From Dermacentor variabilis (taxonomy: Eukaryota > Arthropoda > Arachnida > Ixodida > Ixodidae), in assembly GCF_050947875.1 (NCBI RefSeq), contig NC_134572.1, positions 131,716,605 to 131,780,604 of the forward strand: 64,000 bases of DNA. The letters are read 5' to 3'. The notes beneath the pieces are model-generated. The model worked only from the letters and a program-made list of their open reading frames with translations, ran no database searches and was not told where the DNA came from. Position numbers and translations under genes: made by a program. Every line of letters starts with the position of its first letter. Within the stretch, counting starts at the first letter, position 1. Positions 1 to 10,261 of the stretch are shown here, piece after piece.

Positions 1-476
1 GATCCCTGCTTTGGCATCGCCTGTTTCGGGCACAATGACTGGAATGCGAGGATGATCCCTAGGCGGTCGCATCGCCGCAGTCGCGCCTGGAAACACCTGG
101 CGATGAGTGTTGCGGCGACGACGATCGGGCCAAAATGTCTGCCGCCCCGCCGCAGTCGCGCCGGCAAAACCACGTGTCGCAGGCGAAACGCAACACCGCC
201 CGCCACGCCTTTGGAACTCTGTGCTCGGATGGAGCTCCTTGCGTAACGATATGCGACTCCCGGTGCATGGGCGTTGCTGCGAAATCCAGCCCGATTTCGC
301 AATGTTCGCGCTAAAATGTTTTTTTCGAGCGTGAAAAGGACGTTCTAGACAAAATCGAGCATGATTTCCGGCGCCGGGGTTGTTCTGGCCGGCGGCGCAT
401 AGACAGCACGAAAAAATTTCGGGGGGGGGGGGCTGAAGCCCCATAAGCCCCCCCCCCCGCCCTGGCTACGCCCCTG
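1..476 (-). mobile_element. hAT-like DNA transposon copy, cut by the window start
   Basis: Read on the minus strand, this begins at 476 with the terminus CAGGGGCGTAGCC, then a G-rich run, a GGGGCT/AGCCCC hairpin (429-442), and about 330 bases closely similar to 3337-3620 on the plus strand, including 'cgtgctgtctatgc' and 'catgcaccgggagtc'. The element runs off the left edge, so its other end and target duplication cannot be checked; the eight bases outside the visible end are gtaggcgg (477-484). No transposase is visible. The terminus matches the elements at 3337-7140 and 63603-63791, of which the latter has a perfect 8-bp duplication, supporting hAT-like membership. Likely non-autonomous or only partly visible. 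Confidence 0.6.
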
Positions 477-522
477 GTAGGCGGCATCGCAGTTGGGCCC
501 GAGCTAAAGCTTCCTTTTAGGG
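477..522 (-). mobile_element. End of an AGGAAGCTTTAGCT-terminus element, interrupted by the hAT copy
   Basis: The stretch ending near 520 is the reverse complement of the left end of the element at 6338-7071: it shares 'gagctaaagcttcct' and the adjoining 'gttggg' and 'ggc(a/g)tcg' blocks. The similarity stops at 477, exactly where the hAT-like element begins, so the hAT copy appears to have inserted about 44 bases inside this older element. Only the end is seen; the rest would lie beyond the hAT copy, to the left of the window. Confidence 0.5.
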
Positions 523-2432
523 CCAAAAGATTCCGTGGCGGTGTAGCAGCAAATGCGAGAGAAATGCGTTGGCATTACGTCGCTCTTCTTTGAGGTCCCG
601 AATCTATGATTTGAACCATGTTTATAACCGCGCTGCACACGTTACCACAGTGAAGGCCTACGCGCGATTTCTGTTTGGATACATCGCGTTCAGTCTGTCC
701 TTCCGGATAACAACAATAAAAAAAAAAGAGAAGCTGCAGATTGTCTGGTGATTTTGCTTCCGGCATTGTACTAATATTAAAATTTAGATGTTCGTATTTT
801 TTCTACCTATTTTCTCCTGTCTTACATTTACCGATTTAACCTTACTATGCAAATGAAAGGGGGCACCTTTACTAGTACAAATGTGAATAATGCCCGCCGT
901 TCCCCATAAACACGCGTAAACCCACAAAATAGAAATGAAATAAGGTGCGTCTCAATAAGGTGTATCCCGGGCACCTCCTAGGCACGTGCCTGATTCAGGC
1001 AGATGACCCGAGGACTGAAAGCTGTATCGTGCTAAAAAAATACCGGAATGCAATTTTCGTCGCCTGTAGTTATTATTCCATCCGATCCGACTTGACGTCG
1101 CGTTTTTGCTGGCCCGGTAAGCTGCCACTGCGAAACCTTCAGTCAAAGCACTGCTAGTTTGCAACAAGTGGATAATCCCAGTGGTTCTCCATCGAGTACG
1201 ACTTGCGAACGAGCGAAACAGCGTTTGAAAGGCGTCGTACACACGGTACATTAGAAATCGCCGAAAAGGAAGTGTTCTGACTCAGTTTCACACGAGCAGT
1301 ACCAGATGGCGCCACCCATCAATAGCTGTCGCGCAGCTGGCACAGCTGGTTTCAGCAGCCCTCCTAGGATATCCAGTGAAGGTAGCTTTGCCTTCAGAAA
1401 TGAAAATTCTCAAAACGGCAGGATAGGTGCATCTCATCAATGTGTAAACAAAAAATTCGGCGATCAAGCATAGCTGCTATGGTATCTCTTCCGACAGTTT
1501 ACTGTGTGGTACTCTATCCATTTGTCATCGCAGTTTCGTGCGGCTTCAAGATAAAATTGCCTGTATTAAGGACCCTGCTTGTATGTTGCACTGGGATGCT
1601 TACAGCCGGCAATTGACACTGACCTAACAATATATATCCATTGTTATATGCCTATATTTGCTGCGATGCAATATGTTTTCCTCGATGCATGTATGCAATT
1701 AAAAAAGAAAGAAACAGACGCCATAGATATGCTATACTGAACATTAGAAGTGCAACCAGCAGCCCAGTACTGATTACGTCAGTACATTGTTGGTTTCTAC
1801 TCTGGTAGTAAAAAAAAAAAGAAACGTTAAGAAATTTTCGATTTCTAGTTCGATCGAGCGGCAACGTTTGCAACTTTGTTCAATTTTCCGCCAACATTCG
1901 GACGTTATACAGTTGCGACGAATAACCTACACGACGCCCTGCTCGATAGCCGGACAGAATTCTGCACTAAAGCAGCGCTTTTGATTGTCTTTTCTACGAC
2001 GAAAATGGTTCAGTTATTGCAGTTTTTATACAACCGTCATGCAGACATGCATAGCCATCGATTCTCACAAAATGAAACCGTCATGTGGCCTTCGCATGTA
2101 CTGCGTTTCGAAAAGCAAGACCTTGCTGACTTGGGACCAACTTCAATTTACCTTTCCCACAGTATTAAATGCAATTATGCCAAAATATCGGTCTTCATTG
2201 CGTATTGTCCCATCATATCGTTTTACAGCCACGGTTCAGTTCATTTAGTTGCGTTTTTGTTGTGGTTGAATGTGCCTGTTTTTCACTCGAGTTCCTCAAT
2301 TCACTTACGCCAAGCAAAGGTACCTTTGCCGAGAAGTTGTGCCCTCGAACAAAATCTCTCTCTTCAATCAGGACCACTGTTAAATGAGATAGGTATTGGT
2401 CCCGCAGACGACGTTGCATAAAACACCTTATG
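523..2432. other. No recognised gene or repeat
   Basis: AT-rich DNA with short A- and T-runs. A plus-strand reading frame of 181 codons (1876-2421) is open, but its translation has no domain I recognise, its codon use looks like background, and shorter frames overlap it. An open frame this long is not surprising in a 64-kb window, so I do not call a gene. Confidence 0.4.
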
Positions 2433-2510
2433 TACACCTTGTGTCACAGCTACGTGTTAGCCAAGCTCTTCAAAGAAAAAGAAAAATTATTTAAAAAACA
2501 TGGTGAAAGA

Positions 2511-2582
2511 TACGATCTTAAGACTTACGGTGTTCGGTCAACATACGTCTGATAACTAAACACCGTAGTTCTTAAGATCGTA
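2511..2582. repeat. Long inverted repeat inside the MITE
   Basis: The 24-bp arms 2511-2534 and 2559-2582 pair with two adjacent mismatches around a 24-base spacer. The arms contain 'gatcttaaga' and 'acggtgtt'. A degraded version occurs in the related copy at about 49990-50075. Confidence 0.8.
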
Positions 2583-2590
2583 CCTTGCAC

Positions 2591-2807
2591 CATACTGAAA
2601 CTATTGACTGTGCGAAGCGGCACGAACCGCATACGAAAGATACACGGACAAGCGCCGACCATCAACAGACAACCTTATTGAAAGAACGCATGTAAATAAG
2701 TGGTGGTTCACGTGACAACAGTCGAAAATGACGCAGTAAAGGAGCACTCGGCATAAAAAGTCCATGTGTAGTTCGTGCCGTTTCGCGCTGTCACTAGTTT
2801 CAATATG
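2591..2807. mobile_element. Inverted-repeat element nested in the MITE
   Basis: The 37-bp arms (2591-2627 and 2771-2807) pair with five mismatches and share 'gttcgtgccg' and 'tagtttca'. The shorter copy at 49918-50140 lacks this block, which supports a separate later insertion into copy 1. No coding capacity. Confidence 0.55.
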
Positions 2808-3059
2808 GAATACCAACGTGGCCAACGTCCCATCCTTTCTGGCACTGTTTTTTTTTAAATCTTCTTTTTTTTTTCGCTGAACAGCTTGGCTAATGTTAGC
2901 TGGGACACGCTATATATTATAGTATAAGTGCCAACTTGAATGTAATATATATATACTTCATTATTTTGTAACATTACTGTGAATAATAAATGCTAGTTAT
3001 TGTCGCTTTTGGTGCACTGTCTTAAGCATACGTAGGAATAACTATAAAAAGAACAATCT

Positions 3060-3336
3060 GGTGATAATCATAAGTTGTGTATAAGTACATACGTATTCAC
3101 CGTTGCAGTTAAAATTAATGATATTGCTAATTTCATTGCTTCCACCGTAAGGTTATTCGCGGATGACTGCGTGATATATAGAAAGGGGACTAACACTGAA
3201 GATGCTAATAACTTGCACAACGACCTAAACAGGTTAGATAAATGGCGCCAGGACTGACAGATAGAAGTCAGCGTGAACAAAACACACACTGTTTCTTCCA
3301 CTACAAAACTGAGCCGAATAACGCATCATTACACAC
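3060..3336 (+). mobile_element. LINE A, reverse transcriptase fragment (left of the hAT insertion)
   Basis: The plus strand reads INDIANF..., then VRLFADDCVIYR (the FADD reverse transcriptase active-site block, about 3150-3181), then a helix with LHNDLNRLDKWRQ. There is a stop after WRQD, after which the frame continues in a decayed form up to 'hhyt' at about 3335. Everything upstream of the active-site block is missing, so the copy is 5'-truncated. The same element resumes at 7141. The block style matches the CR1/L2/Jockey-like non-LTR retrotransposons elsewhere in this window. Confidence 0.8.
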
Positions 3337-4740
3337 CAGGGGCGTAGCCGGGGGGGGGGGGGCTCTTATGGGGCTTCAGCCCCTCCCCCCCCCCCCCGGA
3401 ATTTTTTCGTGCTGTCTATGCACCGCCAACCCAAGCAATCCCCGGTGCCGGAAATCATTCTGAATTTTCTCTAGAATGTCGTTTTCACGCTCGAAAAGAC
3501 ATTTCAGCGAGAACCTTGCGAACTCGGGCTGGATTTCGCGGCAGCGCCCATGCACCGGGAGTCACGTAACGCCAAGCAGCCCCATCCGAGCACAATGTTT
3601 CAAGGGCGTTTTGATGGCGAACGGGCTCGCCACGGCATCTTGGGGAGGCAGCGGAATCTATGCAGCGCATGGATTTCAATTCCGAAATTTATGGGTATAA
3701 AGTTCTCATAAACTTTTGATGTGAAAGGTGCATTGACATTTCCAAAGTTGCGCTTTAGACTTTCAATTGCGGAACTTTGTGGGTTTGATGTTACTACAAA
3801 TATTGGACGCCAAAGGTGCATTGACTTTTCTAAAGTCTTACATCAAACCATGCAACGAGACAAGCCAAATACAAACGCTCCCGACACTCGCGATTCGGTG
3901 CCCCGGCCCCACAAAAGAAAAAAAAAAAAAGACGTTGTGGCGCGGCGAATTGTCGTATGGGGAAAGTTCGATTTTGTTACTTCTTTTGCGGACAGTAATG
4001 GGCCACGGGACGCTTCAGTTGCCGGATAGTCTTATTATATAGTATTGCAATAGCAACTATATGGACACTCCAGGAGCATTCCTGCCGTAGCCGTCGCCCT
4101 CATGTTTCGTATAAAGTCCAAGGGCGATAACATCGTGACCGCGCGCCGCATGCTGTATGTGCGAGTGAAAGCGCAGGGAGGGGGATGGGGGGCTGGAATG
4201 GGTGAGACGACGATGGTGGCTCAGTCTTGTGTGCGCAAAAGAGAAAAGCGGGAGCAAGCGCGCCGCCTTCCGTCGCGCGCGTTACATCGGGGGGAGTGGA
4301 TGGAATCGGGATGGGATCTAGGATTCTGTGAATCTCTGAATGCGCAACATGTTTATTTGCCTTGTTTGACGCATTGTAAACAGTGTCTTTTTCTTAGATA
4401 CGTAGATTTATTGGGGACTTATACGTTTATTTAAATATCTTGTTGCGGGGTTTTGTGTATACGTGCAGTGAACTTTGTTTCCAGTGACACTTTCTTGCCT
4501 TTTATCAAGCTGTATCTTCGCATTTGTATATCCCATTGTATCTTGGCACTTCTAATGTAAGAAGGCGAGTAAAATGAAAATGAGCCAACCCACCCCGCGC
4601 AATAATTGTTCGGCCCATTATCTGCGAGGCATGCACGTGACACAGAGGCATCTCTCTATTACAAAAGTGACACGCAGGTGTGAGTATCAAGGCTGTTTAA
4701 TGCTCTCATGCACTGGGTTTAACATGGTTGCGCGACATAA

Positions 4741-5800
4741 AGGACGCTCTAGTAGTTTAGCAGCGTGGTGGCCTGAGGTTTTTGACAGCTGAAGATGTTT
4801 CCCCAAAAGAAATTAGTCGCCGTATGGCTGCCGTGTACGTTGAATATTGCATTAATTGGCCACAATGAAGCGTTCGAGCAAACAATTCAAAGAAGGACGT
4901 GAAAGTTGCAAAGACGGTCCAAGACCGGGCCAAAGCCATCGTGCAATCACCCCTAACAAAATTGCAAATGTTGATGAGCTGAACATCAGTCACGGGTCGG
5001 TTCACGCCATAATTCATGAACATCTCGGTTATCAGCTCTTGTGTGCGCAATGGTTGCCAAAGATTTTGAACTACGGCCAGAAGACGAAGTTCAGCGCTGC
5101 CTTGACTCAGAGCTGCCTTGACTCATCTGATCCGCTATCACAATATGGGTGACGACTTCTTGTCTCCAATTGTGATCGGGGACGAACCATGGTGTCTCTT
5201 CTACGAACCTGAAACACTACAGCAAAGCTTACAGTGCAAACATTCGAATTCACCACCCCCAAGAAAGGAAAGGCCGTCATTTCCACCGGAAAGGTGTTGT
5301 TGACTTTATTTTTCGATCGTCAGGCGCCATTATACTGATAGAATTTGCTAAATCTTGAGAGGCTATCAATTCGTTTCGTTATTGTAAAACGCCAGATCGG
5401 CTGCGTGGCACAATCAAGAACAAACTATGGGGAAAATTGACAAACGTGGTCATCTTGTTCCACGACAATGCCGTCTTCACGTCGCTGATGTGGTTAATAT
5501 AAAACTGGCAATGTTCAAGTGGGGAACGCTGCAACATCCGTCATACAGCTCAGACCTGTCGCCTTGCGACTTCCAGTTTTTGGAGCATTTGAAAAAACAG
5601 CTGAAGGGAACCAGATTCGTGTCGGATGGTGACGTGAAAGAGCCAGTTGCAGACTTTTTGAAGCAGCAACCCAAGAAGTTTAATGAGAAGGGAATCACGC
5701 GACTCGTTAGACAACGGGGCAAATGTCTAAATGATCATGGAGACTACTTTTTAAATGAGGTACCCCGTTTGTCATATATTCTCACTGGCTGACTTTCGTT
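4741..5800 (+). pseudogene. Mariner transposase, degenerate
   Basis: Three plus-strand frames carry successive parts of a mariner transposase. An N-terminal part has RFLTAEDVSPKEISRRM (about 4777-4828), then KQFKEGRESC and RPGQSHRAITPN (4881-4960). A middle part has GDEPWC (about 5178-5195; first catalytic Asp), YEPETLQQSLQ and HSNSPPP. A C-terminal part has HVADVVN, SSDLSPCDF (third catalytic Asp) and ending HGDYF (about 5740-5757); the middle Asp survives in a frame reading FHDNA (about 5457-5471). Frameshifts and stops separate the pieces. About 15-18 residues seem deleted after VDEL, where the second helix-turn-helix should be. The Met start is lost, and I could not identify terminal repeats. 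It is dead and lies inside the hAT-like element. Confidence 0.85.
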
Positions 5801-6337
5801 TGACTTACCCTCGTTTATATTGCAGAACTCCTGCTTTTCATACGTGCTCTCTGTTGCGGCTATAATTTCGGTGCAATTACTCACGATACACGACAGGTGA
5901 CAGCTGCTCCTGCGTAATACATTGGAACAAATGACAGCATCATTGAGATTTTTCACTGGCCGTTGCATACGTACAAGAATCTAAACAAGGTTCTTGAATG
6001 ACAGTTTCATTACAATATTTGTCCTCAGCTTCTTAATTTCATGGCCTTTACATTTTTCATATCAGCGGCATGCACTGCCTTGCTGGTTTCGAACTGATAT
6101 AGTTCTAAAGTTCTTGTGATATTTTCTTTACTTATTATATAGAGAAAGAAACATGGAAGCATTGATATAGGTTATTTTGGGCACAATTTTAGGCACATAC
6201 ATGTATATTCTCTCGTGAAAAAATACATATTTTACTTGTTTTGGCAGTGCGTAGCATTCAAGAATTCGTTTGCTGCATCTTTAGCAATGACAATGCAGTT
6301 ATTATTCATGTATTTGATCCCCAGACAAATTGTTTAA

Positions 6338-7071
6338 GAGGAAGCTTTAGCTCGCGCCCAACTCCGACGCGGCTTATTTAAATACAGGTAAAACGCAGGA
6401 ACCCTTTCCTGTGATAACTCCCGGCTCGCTTTTAATGAAATTTGTTGCACTTGAGAGAGAAAGTTAAATTCTAGTGTCTGTTGTTAACGGAATTTTGATT
6501 TAGGGCCTGAACATTGTTTAAATACATTGGAAAACTCGAAAGTTCATCCCAAAAAAATAGAAGCACAACGTTTACAAACTAATAGCTCTGCGTCAAGCAC
6601 ACATGTCGCTGTTCAGTAAACGGCATCTATTATAACAGTCTAAGCGGACAAATTTGGTGTGTGAATTCGTATCCCACGTGAATTGGTTACGTTGTGTGCA
6701 AGGATTCACCGATGGCCGTATTTCCATAATGCTAATTCCTTGAGATTCACGTCTAACATAGAAATTTCGTCTGCTGTAGATGTACTATTAGGTGCAATTC
6801 CCAGAATTCTGATATCATTTTTCATTGCTGAGTTACATAGTCTTAAACTTGATAGCTTAGATGTCTGCAAATATGCGATTTTGGTGAATTTTTATTAAAG
6901 AATCGACAACCTAAATGAAAAATTCGAAACCAACAGTCATTAGAATTTAAGTTTTTCTTTTAAATGCAACAAAACTCGTCAAATTTGGTGCATTGGTTGC
7001 CGAGAAAAACGAATTCTCCTTCTAAATGTATTTAGATACGAGCACCCTAGCTAAAGCTTCCTATTAAGGAG
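6338..7071. mobile_element. Inverted-repeat element with AGGAAGCTTTAGCT ends
   Basis: The left end 'aggaagctttagct' (6342-6355) and right end 'agctaaagcttcct' (about 7050-7063) form a perfect 14-bp inverted repeat, with weak extension outward ('ttaag'). The interior of about 700 bp is AT-rich and non-coding. The left end plus the adjoining 'gcgcccaactcc' block recurs in reverse at 477-522. I recall a similar sequence as a common tick repeat, but cannot name its superfamily. Confidence 0.6.
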
Positions 7072-7140
7072 GAGACCGAGCTACAATGTGAGCACCCCCC
7101 CCCCCCCACCCCCCGAACGAAATTTCTGTCTACGCCACTG

Positions 7141-7600
7141 CTACACACTGACTAACAAACCAATAAAGCATGTCTCTACCTTTATATACCTCGGAGTTCA
7201 TTTATCGTCTGCTTTATCATGAAACTTACATATTGACACTATAGCTAGCAGCGCATTTAAAACGCTAGGATTCGTTAGGCGTAACTTGCTTTTCGCCAGC
7301 TCTTCTACTAACCTTTCAGCTTACAATACACTAGTCCACCCTAAACTTCATAATGCTTCACAGATTTGGAGCCCTCACCAACATGGCTCATAAATAAACT
7401 CGAGTCTCTTCAGAACAAAAGTGCCCGTTTCATAACAAAGAATTACTCTCGGGCATCTAGCATCTTAGCATCAAGTTAACTTTTTCTATATGTAAGGATG
7501 CACTTCGCTGTATTCTAAACTGAGCTAACACTGAACCGGCTGAAATTGCCAAGCTTCGAGAAGAATTTCCTGCGCCACAACGTCCCAAGTACGAAAAAAA
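7141..7600 (+). mobile_element. LINE A, C-terminal part (right of the hAT insertion)
   Basis: Continues the LINE from 3336: the plus strand reads STFIYLGVHLSSALS, a stop, NLHIDTIASSAFKTLGFVRR, then SAYNTLVHPKLHNASQIWSPHQ. These are the thumb/connection blocks that follow the RT active site (compare KTLGYLRRNL at 27.1 kb on the minus strand and [12 protein letters not shown] at 33.87 kb). Several stops (for example TGA at about 7220 and TAA at about 7390) interrupt it. The 3' end is unclear; an A-rich stretch at 7590-7610 may be the tail. Confidence 0.75.
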
Positions 7601-8075
7601 AAGAAAAACAAGAAATTTCGAATCAATGCCGTCACACTGGCGGTGCGGCGCTGTCGTTTCGGCGTAGAATTAAAAGAAGTTAAAGTCTGGCCTTCATTTC
7701 TTGGCCTCGTTATGAGCGTCCTGATACGAAATTAAACAAACAATAGAGATCTCAGAAGATAACTGATCACTCTTAAATGATTTAGTTTATATATTTAGTG
7801 TCCCTTTAACAAGCACCCTTGCCTTCGAAGCTGGACATTTGATTGCGATTCAGTGAGTTCAAAATGCTCGAGACATTTCCGTTCGATGAACATGTCGCTA
7901 ACGATATATCAAAGGAAAGCATTGTAAATTTGCAGAGTGGTTTCCTCTTTTTTTGATTGTTTATTTCTTTTTTTGGTTATGTATAAAGAGCGCCAATTTA
8001 TATAGTCAGCTCACGTATATAATTGGCAAATCTGATTGATAGGTTAATTATTCAAAATAAGCGCTCCAATGAATT

Positions 8076-8078
<3 letters not shown>
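7601..8078. other. No recognised feature
   Basis: AT-rich DNA following the LINE A remnant; no reading frame or repeat family recognised. Confidence 0.4.

Positions 8079-8146
<68 letters not shown>
8079..8146. repeat. (AT)n microsatellite
   Basis: Thirty-four uninterrupted AT units. Confidence 0.98.
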
Positions 8147-8149
<3 letters not shown>

Positions 8150-8490
8150 CGATGCTCAGCACTTCTCAATATAGCATATTATTTGACTTTTTCGGCAGGC
8201 TAGGTACCGGAAATATGAAGTCTTTCACGCTTGTTCGGAAAAAAATGTTATAAGTAATCTTTCCGCGCAACAGTGATTTCGCCATTCAAATACACACGAA
8301 TATTTTCATCAGGTAACCTGTTAGACAATATGACTTAACCTTCATTTCTGTTGACGTCATTAAAGCGAACGAACTTGAAACGATGTAATGGTGAAAAATG
8401 TCTGAATGAAATGTGCCTGAAAAAAACTAATTATTTCACAGATGTCCTTAAACAATACAGAAGAGTTAGTGCTCCAACAGAAAATTGAAA
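8147..8490. other. No recognised feature
   Basis: AT-rich, non-coding in appearance. Confidence 0.35.
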
Positions 8491-8610
8491 ATGTTATTTT
8501 TTTATTTATTAATAATGTCAGCCCGGAGAGCCGTAACGGGAATGGGAGATACGTACACATACAAATAATACAATTTAGAGGTAAAGTAAATGAGCAACGC
8601 AGGCGTCTCA
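8491..8610 (-). mobile_element. 3' end of a LINE (tail and terminal hairpin only)
   Basis: On the minus strand the order is 'tatctcccattcccgtta', a small CCCG/CGGG hairpin (8522-8540), 'ggctgaca', then an A-rich tail read as TTTTTTTATTTATTAATAA on the plus strand. This organisation resembles the tail of LINE C at 25.6 kb. No coding part remains, so family assignment is tentative. Confidence 0.45.
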
Positions 8611-9101
8611 GGATCGAATCAGTTTAAATTATATACACTGTGCAATTTCCCCCCAAAATAAATAATAAAATAAGCCGTTACATCTTTGGCAAAGTTATGA
8701 TCTACATATTAGTTAGCGGCAAAGGCAATGTCGTGTGCACGCTGCAAAAATGCTCCGACAGATGAGGCTGACATGAAAGAGTCAGGGAGCGCATTCTTTT
8801 CTGTAGGACCTCTAGAAATAAATCTGTGCTCAAAACATGCCATGTCAGGCAAGTATGTCAGGCAAGGTGGGTAGCATTGCAGAAAAAAAAGAAACAACAA
8901 AAAAAAAACGCATCGTTGAGCGGAACTTCGTTAAAACTGCACACTTCTCACCGTACAATACTTTTTGGAATCGATTCGTTTATGTTGTCGACCAGTATTT
9001 TGGTACACAAAAGTCTGCGACATTTTCACTTATCGAATTTTGAAAGCAAAACTAAATATAGTGCAAGAAGAAATACGAGTACACCGAGGCACTTTCTGTT
9101 A
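8611..9101. other. No recognised gene
   Basis: AT-rich. It contains a short imperfect tandem (catgtcaggcaag, two copies, about 8838-8867) and A-runs at 8883-8908. Nothing coding was recognised. Confidence 0.35.
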
Positions 9102-9413
9102 GTTGTGGATGCGAAAGAATTAATGTCCAGTTGAACGCCGCCGAGCAGTCCTTCGAGTTATATGAACTCCTTGCTGGCAATAAGCGAGCGCGTTGAGACG
9201 CTTGGCGCGTTTTTTACCGAGGAGAAACTAGAGCGCACGCGAGGGCTTGCGCGTACGAGAACGTCACGAGCATGCACGAGCGCGCCACGCCACGACGCAT
9301 GACGTCACGCCATGCTCGTGACGTGGCGTCGCAGCCAATGGGAAGTTTCGCTGCTGCAGACGCCGCAGGCTCTCTCGCCCAATGGGCCATTTGACGTTCT
9401 CGCATGAACAAAT
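9102..9413. mobile_element. MITE with GTTGTG-ATGCGAAAG ends (copy 1)
   Basis: The left end 'gttgtggatgcgaaag' is followed by 'ttaatgtcca'; the right end, read on the minus strand, is 'catgcgagaacgtcaaatgg'. The same arrangement and shared interior ('gcggtccttc', 'cgtggcgtcgc', 'ggccatttgacg') occur at 42557-42946. The inverted termini are imperfect, about 30 bp. The interior is GC-rich and contains short palindromes around 'catgctcgtgacg'. Not coding; superfamily unknown. Confidence 0.55.
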
Positions 9414-10037
9414 GATGTTACGTACCATACAGCGCGCTACTACGCGCCGCAGTGATCCGACCAAAAAAAAGGACGACGACGACGACACGCCCACTGCAGC
9501 CCGCTGACGGTGCGCGAGCGGTGGAATCTGCGGCTGCAGAATCGAAGGCCAGTGGCGCTCGGTCCTGCTCCCGCCTGATTGAGCGGGCCCTGTTAAAATG
9601 CGTAATTTGTGGACACCATGCACCAGCGTATCTCTGGCTTTTCCTCCCCCACAACCACTCTGCATTTCTCTATAACGTGAAGTGTACACATTGTTTGTTC
9701 CTGAAGGGCATAAATGATGATTAGCGCTCTCAAAAAAAAAAAAAAAAAGAAGGAAAGGAAACGTCAGTCTGTAGTCAGTGTTAAATTTGCGGTGTTGATT
9801 TAAACTCCTGTAGATAGCTGTCTTTAATTCGCTAAAATTGTTAGTTCGAAATCATTTCACTACAAATACACAAGCCCTTAACTACACATCGCTGTTATAT
9901 CATGTATACCCCATAGAGTATTTAACGGGAAGAAAACGTGTTGCATTGCCGCTGCAGCTCAGCACCGGCTAGATGTAGAGGAAGCGCTGGGCGCCACCCA
10001 CCCTGCCGTCTCCTATACCGAAAATTAAAGAAAAACA
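9414..10037. other. No recognised gene; GC-rich then A-run
   Basis: GC-rich to about 9660 with a (GAC) run at 9471-9486, then AT-rich with an A-run at 9731-9747. Overlapping open frames on both strands are a composition effect. Confidence 0.35.
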
Positions 10038-10261
10038 AATAATTATGGGGTTTTACGTGCCGAAACCACGATCTGATTATGAGGCACGCCGGAATATTTT
10101 GGACCACCTCAGGTATACTTTAACGTGCACCTAAATCAAAGTACTCGGGCGTTTTCGCTTTTCGCGCCCATCTAAATGAGGCCACCGCGGCCGGGATTCG
10201 ATTCCGCGACCTCGTGCTTAGCAGCTCAACACCATATATACACTAAGCAACCACAGCGGGT
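10038..10261 (-). mobile_element. Ruka-type tRNA-derived SINE, full length, minus strand
   Basis: Read on the minus strand it starts at 10261 with 'acccgctgtggttgctta' (A-box region), followed by 'cgcggaatcgaatccc' (B-box), then the body 'aggtgcacgttaaa...', and ends in 'tggtttcggcacgtaaaacc' with an A/T-rich tail at 10022-10043. The two boxes form an internal RNA polymerase III promoter, as in tRNA-derived SINEs. Body similarity to the other SINE copies here is high, and the match to the tick Ruka family is from memory. Confidence 0.85.

Larger units (their letters stand above)
2433..2914. mobile_element. Tc1/mariner-type MITE with TGTCCCAGCTAAC termini (copy 1)
   Basis: Imperfect terminal inverted repeats of about 32 bp lie at 2441-2472 and 2878-2908; both contain the core 'ttagccaagct' followed by 'ttca'. 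A TA dinucleotide sits at each outer edge, the duplication expected for the Tc1/mariner superfamily. The interior has no transposase but carries a long palindrome (2511-2582) and a second inverted-repeat element (2591-2807). Related termini occur at 24206-24247, 37187 and 49918-50140. Assignment to Tc1/mariner rests on the TA edges and on my recollection that similar TACAGGGTGTCCC ends are common in ticks. Confidence 0.6.
3337..7140 (+). mobile_element. hAT-like element, 3.8 kb, inserted in LINE A
   Basis: The left end is CAGGGGCGTAGCC at 3337 and the right end reads CAGTGGCGTAGAC on the minus strand, ending at 7140. The flanking 8-mers are ttacacac (3329-3336) and ctacacac (7141-7148): an 8-bp target duplication with one change, as expected for hAT. 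Directly inside both ends are homopolymer runs (G run from about 3349, C run to 3397; C runs 7094-7115). The hairpin GGGGCT/AGCCCC (3370-3383) is shared with the copy at 1-476. No hAT transposase is recognisable. The interior instead contains a decayed mariner (about 4741-5800) and an element with AGGAAGCTTTAGCT ends (6338-7071). The LINE reading frame on the two sides fits together across it. Confidence 0.75.

Noticed and set aside
1876..2421. 181-codon plus-strand frame
   Set aside because: No recognised motif and background-like composition; about the longest frame expected by chance in this amount of sequence.
4757..5050. 97-codon minus-strand frame over the mariner
   Set aside because: Antisense shadow of the transposase relic, which is recognisable on the plus strand.
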